Origin: Methanosarcinaceae archaeon
Lineage (GTDB): Archaea; Halobacteriota; Methanosarcinia; Methanosarcinales; Methanosarcinaceae
Assembly: GCA_028690255.1 (NCBI GenBank)
Contig: JAQVBP010000036.1
Span: 3,796 to 9,563, forward strand
DNA length: 5,768 nt
Direction of reading: 5' to 3'
The position numbers and the translations under genes are program-made. Below, piece by piece: positions 4,877 through 5,768 of this stretch; the stretch's first letter is position 1, and each line of letters opens with the position of its first letter. The notes beneath the pieces were generated by a model. The model saw nothing but the letters and a program-made list of their open reading frames with translations, was not told where the DNA came from and made no database searches.

Positions 4877-5692
4877 TCAGGTCCCGACCTTTATCGGATT
4901 TGCAAGTTTTTTCAGGGTGGATACCGCTGAAAGTGCGGCAAGGTAACTTGTGCGCGGGTTTTCCGGAGAAGGCAGATTTTCAACCCTGGTCGTGAACTTT
5001 CCAAAGGCCCCTTCCACAGAGATTTCATGCACGTTTCTGGAAAGCCCGGGGGCTGCGATAATCCTTACCTCCGTCCGCTCAAAACCGATTCCGGCCAGGC
5101 TTATGGTTGCGGCTACGTTTACGTTTGCAGGAAAAGCCCTCACAGCTTCTGCCGCAGACCCTTTGAAAATAAGGGTATCTTCCTCAAGCTTTTCGAGTTC
5201 TATGCCGTGCTCAAGCACAAAAGGAGCTCCTGAAAGACCCCTGGGAGGCTTCCTGGTGGTCAGGGTGACCCTGAAAATTTCAGCGGCGGACGCTGAATTC
5301 AGCCCGTCGATCCCCACGACGGCGCCTGAGGGGAAATAGAGTTTGCAGTTGTGTGTGCGGGCAAGTTCAAAGATTTCTTCTCTTAGTTCCCGGTCTGCAA
5401 AAGCCCCCACACTCAGGACCATAACGTCGCAGCCGGCCTTAAGGGCCACGGGCAGGATACTGCGGACCGCAGTTTGGGAGGCGCATTCCACAACAAGGTC
5501 CACACCCTCAACAAGCTTCTCAAGCTCCATATATGCCGGTCTGCACGTTTCCAGGGAAGAAACCAGTGTCAGGGCCTTTTCTTCCGTGGCATCGTAGAGG
5601 GCGTAAAGCTCCATGCCAACCTCTCCATGCTCAATGGCCCTGCAGATCTGTCCTCCGATAAACCCGCAGCCGACAATTCCTATTTTCAGCAT
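4877..5692 (-). CDS. nadX: L-aspartate dehydrogenase NadX
   Basis: NAD(P)-dependent oxidation of aspartate to iminoaspartate, the first step of NAD synthesis in organisms lacking aspartate oxidase; it feeds NadA, encoded downstream. The 271-aa protein begins with a Rossmann motif GIVGCGFIGGQI (5-16; G8, G10, G13). It continues with family segments VVECASQTAV (67-76), SVGAFAD (94-100), PSGAVVGIDGL (121-131) and FPANVNVAATISLAG (187-201). The C-terminal SRNVHEISVEGAFG (218-231) carries the probable catalytic histidine H222, and the NPRTSYLAALS segment (246-256) is typical of the family. The ATG at 5690-5692 has a strong AGGAG (5699-5703) with 6-nt spacing. Only 21 nt separate it from the stop of an upstream minus-strand gene, so it is probably the second or later gene of an operon. 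No clear terminator follows; a weak GC-poor hairpin just past the stop is not convincing. Confidence 0.93.
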   Translation of the reverse strand: MLKIGIVGCGFIGGQICRAIEHGEVGMELYALYDATEEKALTLVSSLETCRPAYMELEKLVEGVDLVVECASQTAVRSILPVALKAGCDVMVLSVGAFADRELREEIFELARTHNCKLYFPSGAVVGIDGLNSASAAEIFRVTLTTRKPPRGLSGAPFVLEHGIELEKLEEDTLIFKGSAAEAVRAFPANVNVAATISLAGIGFERTEVRIIAAPGLSRNVHEISVEGAFGKFTTRVENLPSPENPRTSYLAALSAVSTLKKLANPIKVGT

Positions 5693-5698
5693 TGCAAA

Positions 5699-5703
5699 CT
5701 CCT
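5699..5703 (-). promoter_or_regulatory. Ribosome binding site of nadX
   Basis: AGGAG on the minus strand, 6 nt before the ATG. It is the clearest ribosome site in the window and fixes the nadX start. Confidence 0.8.
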
Positions 5704-5713
5704 GGATGAATAA

Positions 5714-5768
5714 TCAAACGTTTTTTAGTGTCTCTTTTCCGTCTCTGATGCCCGGCTCAAAATATTCC
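5714..5768 (-). CDS. C-terminal end of an unidentified upstream gene (partial)
   Basis: An open frame enters from the window edge and ends at TGA (5714-5716). The visible C-terminus is EYFEPGIRDGKETLKNV. The close spacing to nadX (21 nt), the strong nadX ribosome site in between and the protein-like composition support a real gene in the same operon. Seventeen residues are too few to assign a family, and it does not obviously resemble the end of NadC. Confidence 0.55.
   Translation of the reverse strand, partial: EYFEPGIRDGKETLKNV

Overview
The window looks like chromosomal DNA of a methanogenic archaeon, most likely Methanosarcina or a close relative. Four things suggest this: a UbiA-family enzyme resembling the archaeal ether-lipid DGGGP synthases; aspartate dehydrogenase plus quinolinate synthase for NAD synthesis; a small methanogen-type siroheme sulfite/nitrite reductase carrying two ferredoxin clusters; and AT-rich spacers with archaeal TATA boxes and oligo-T stops. 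The genus is inferred from gene content and style, not from a search.

Every gene lies on the minus strand, so transcription runs from high to low coordinates. In that order: the last codons of an unidentified gene (5714-5768); nadX, aspartate dehydrogenase (4877-5692); a 429-bp gene-free region rich in TATA-like boxes and repeats (4448-4876); nadA, quinolinate synthase (3530-4447); an intrinsic-type terminator (3416-3445) followed by a direct-repeat-bearing promoter region; a UbiA prenyltransferase, probably DGGGP synthase (2450-3328); azlC and azlD, a branched-chain amino acid exporter pair overlapping by ATGA (1026-2248); a doubled oligo-T terminator (961-997); and a siroheme/[4Fe-4S] reductase with its own TATA box (36-893). 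A 15-bp tandem repeat spans the stop codon of that last gene at the window edge.

NadX and NadA form one pathway: aspartate is oxidised to iminoaspartate, which NadA condenses with dihydroxyacetone phosphate to give quinolinate. nadC is not recognisable here. The lipid enzyme, the amino acid exporter and the reductase appear to be separate transcription units with no obvious link to NAD synthesis. All gene products belong to known families. No mobile element, CRISPR array, rRNA or tRNA was seen. The least explained material is non-coding: repeats and inverted repeats upstream of nadA and ubiA, and the tandem repeat at the end of the reductase gene.
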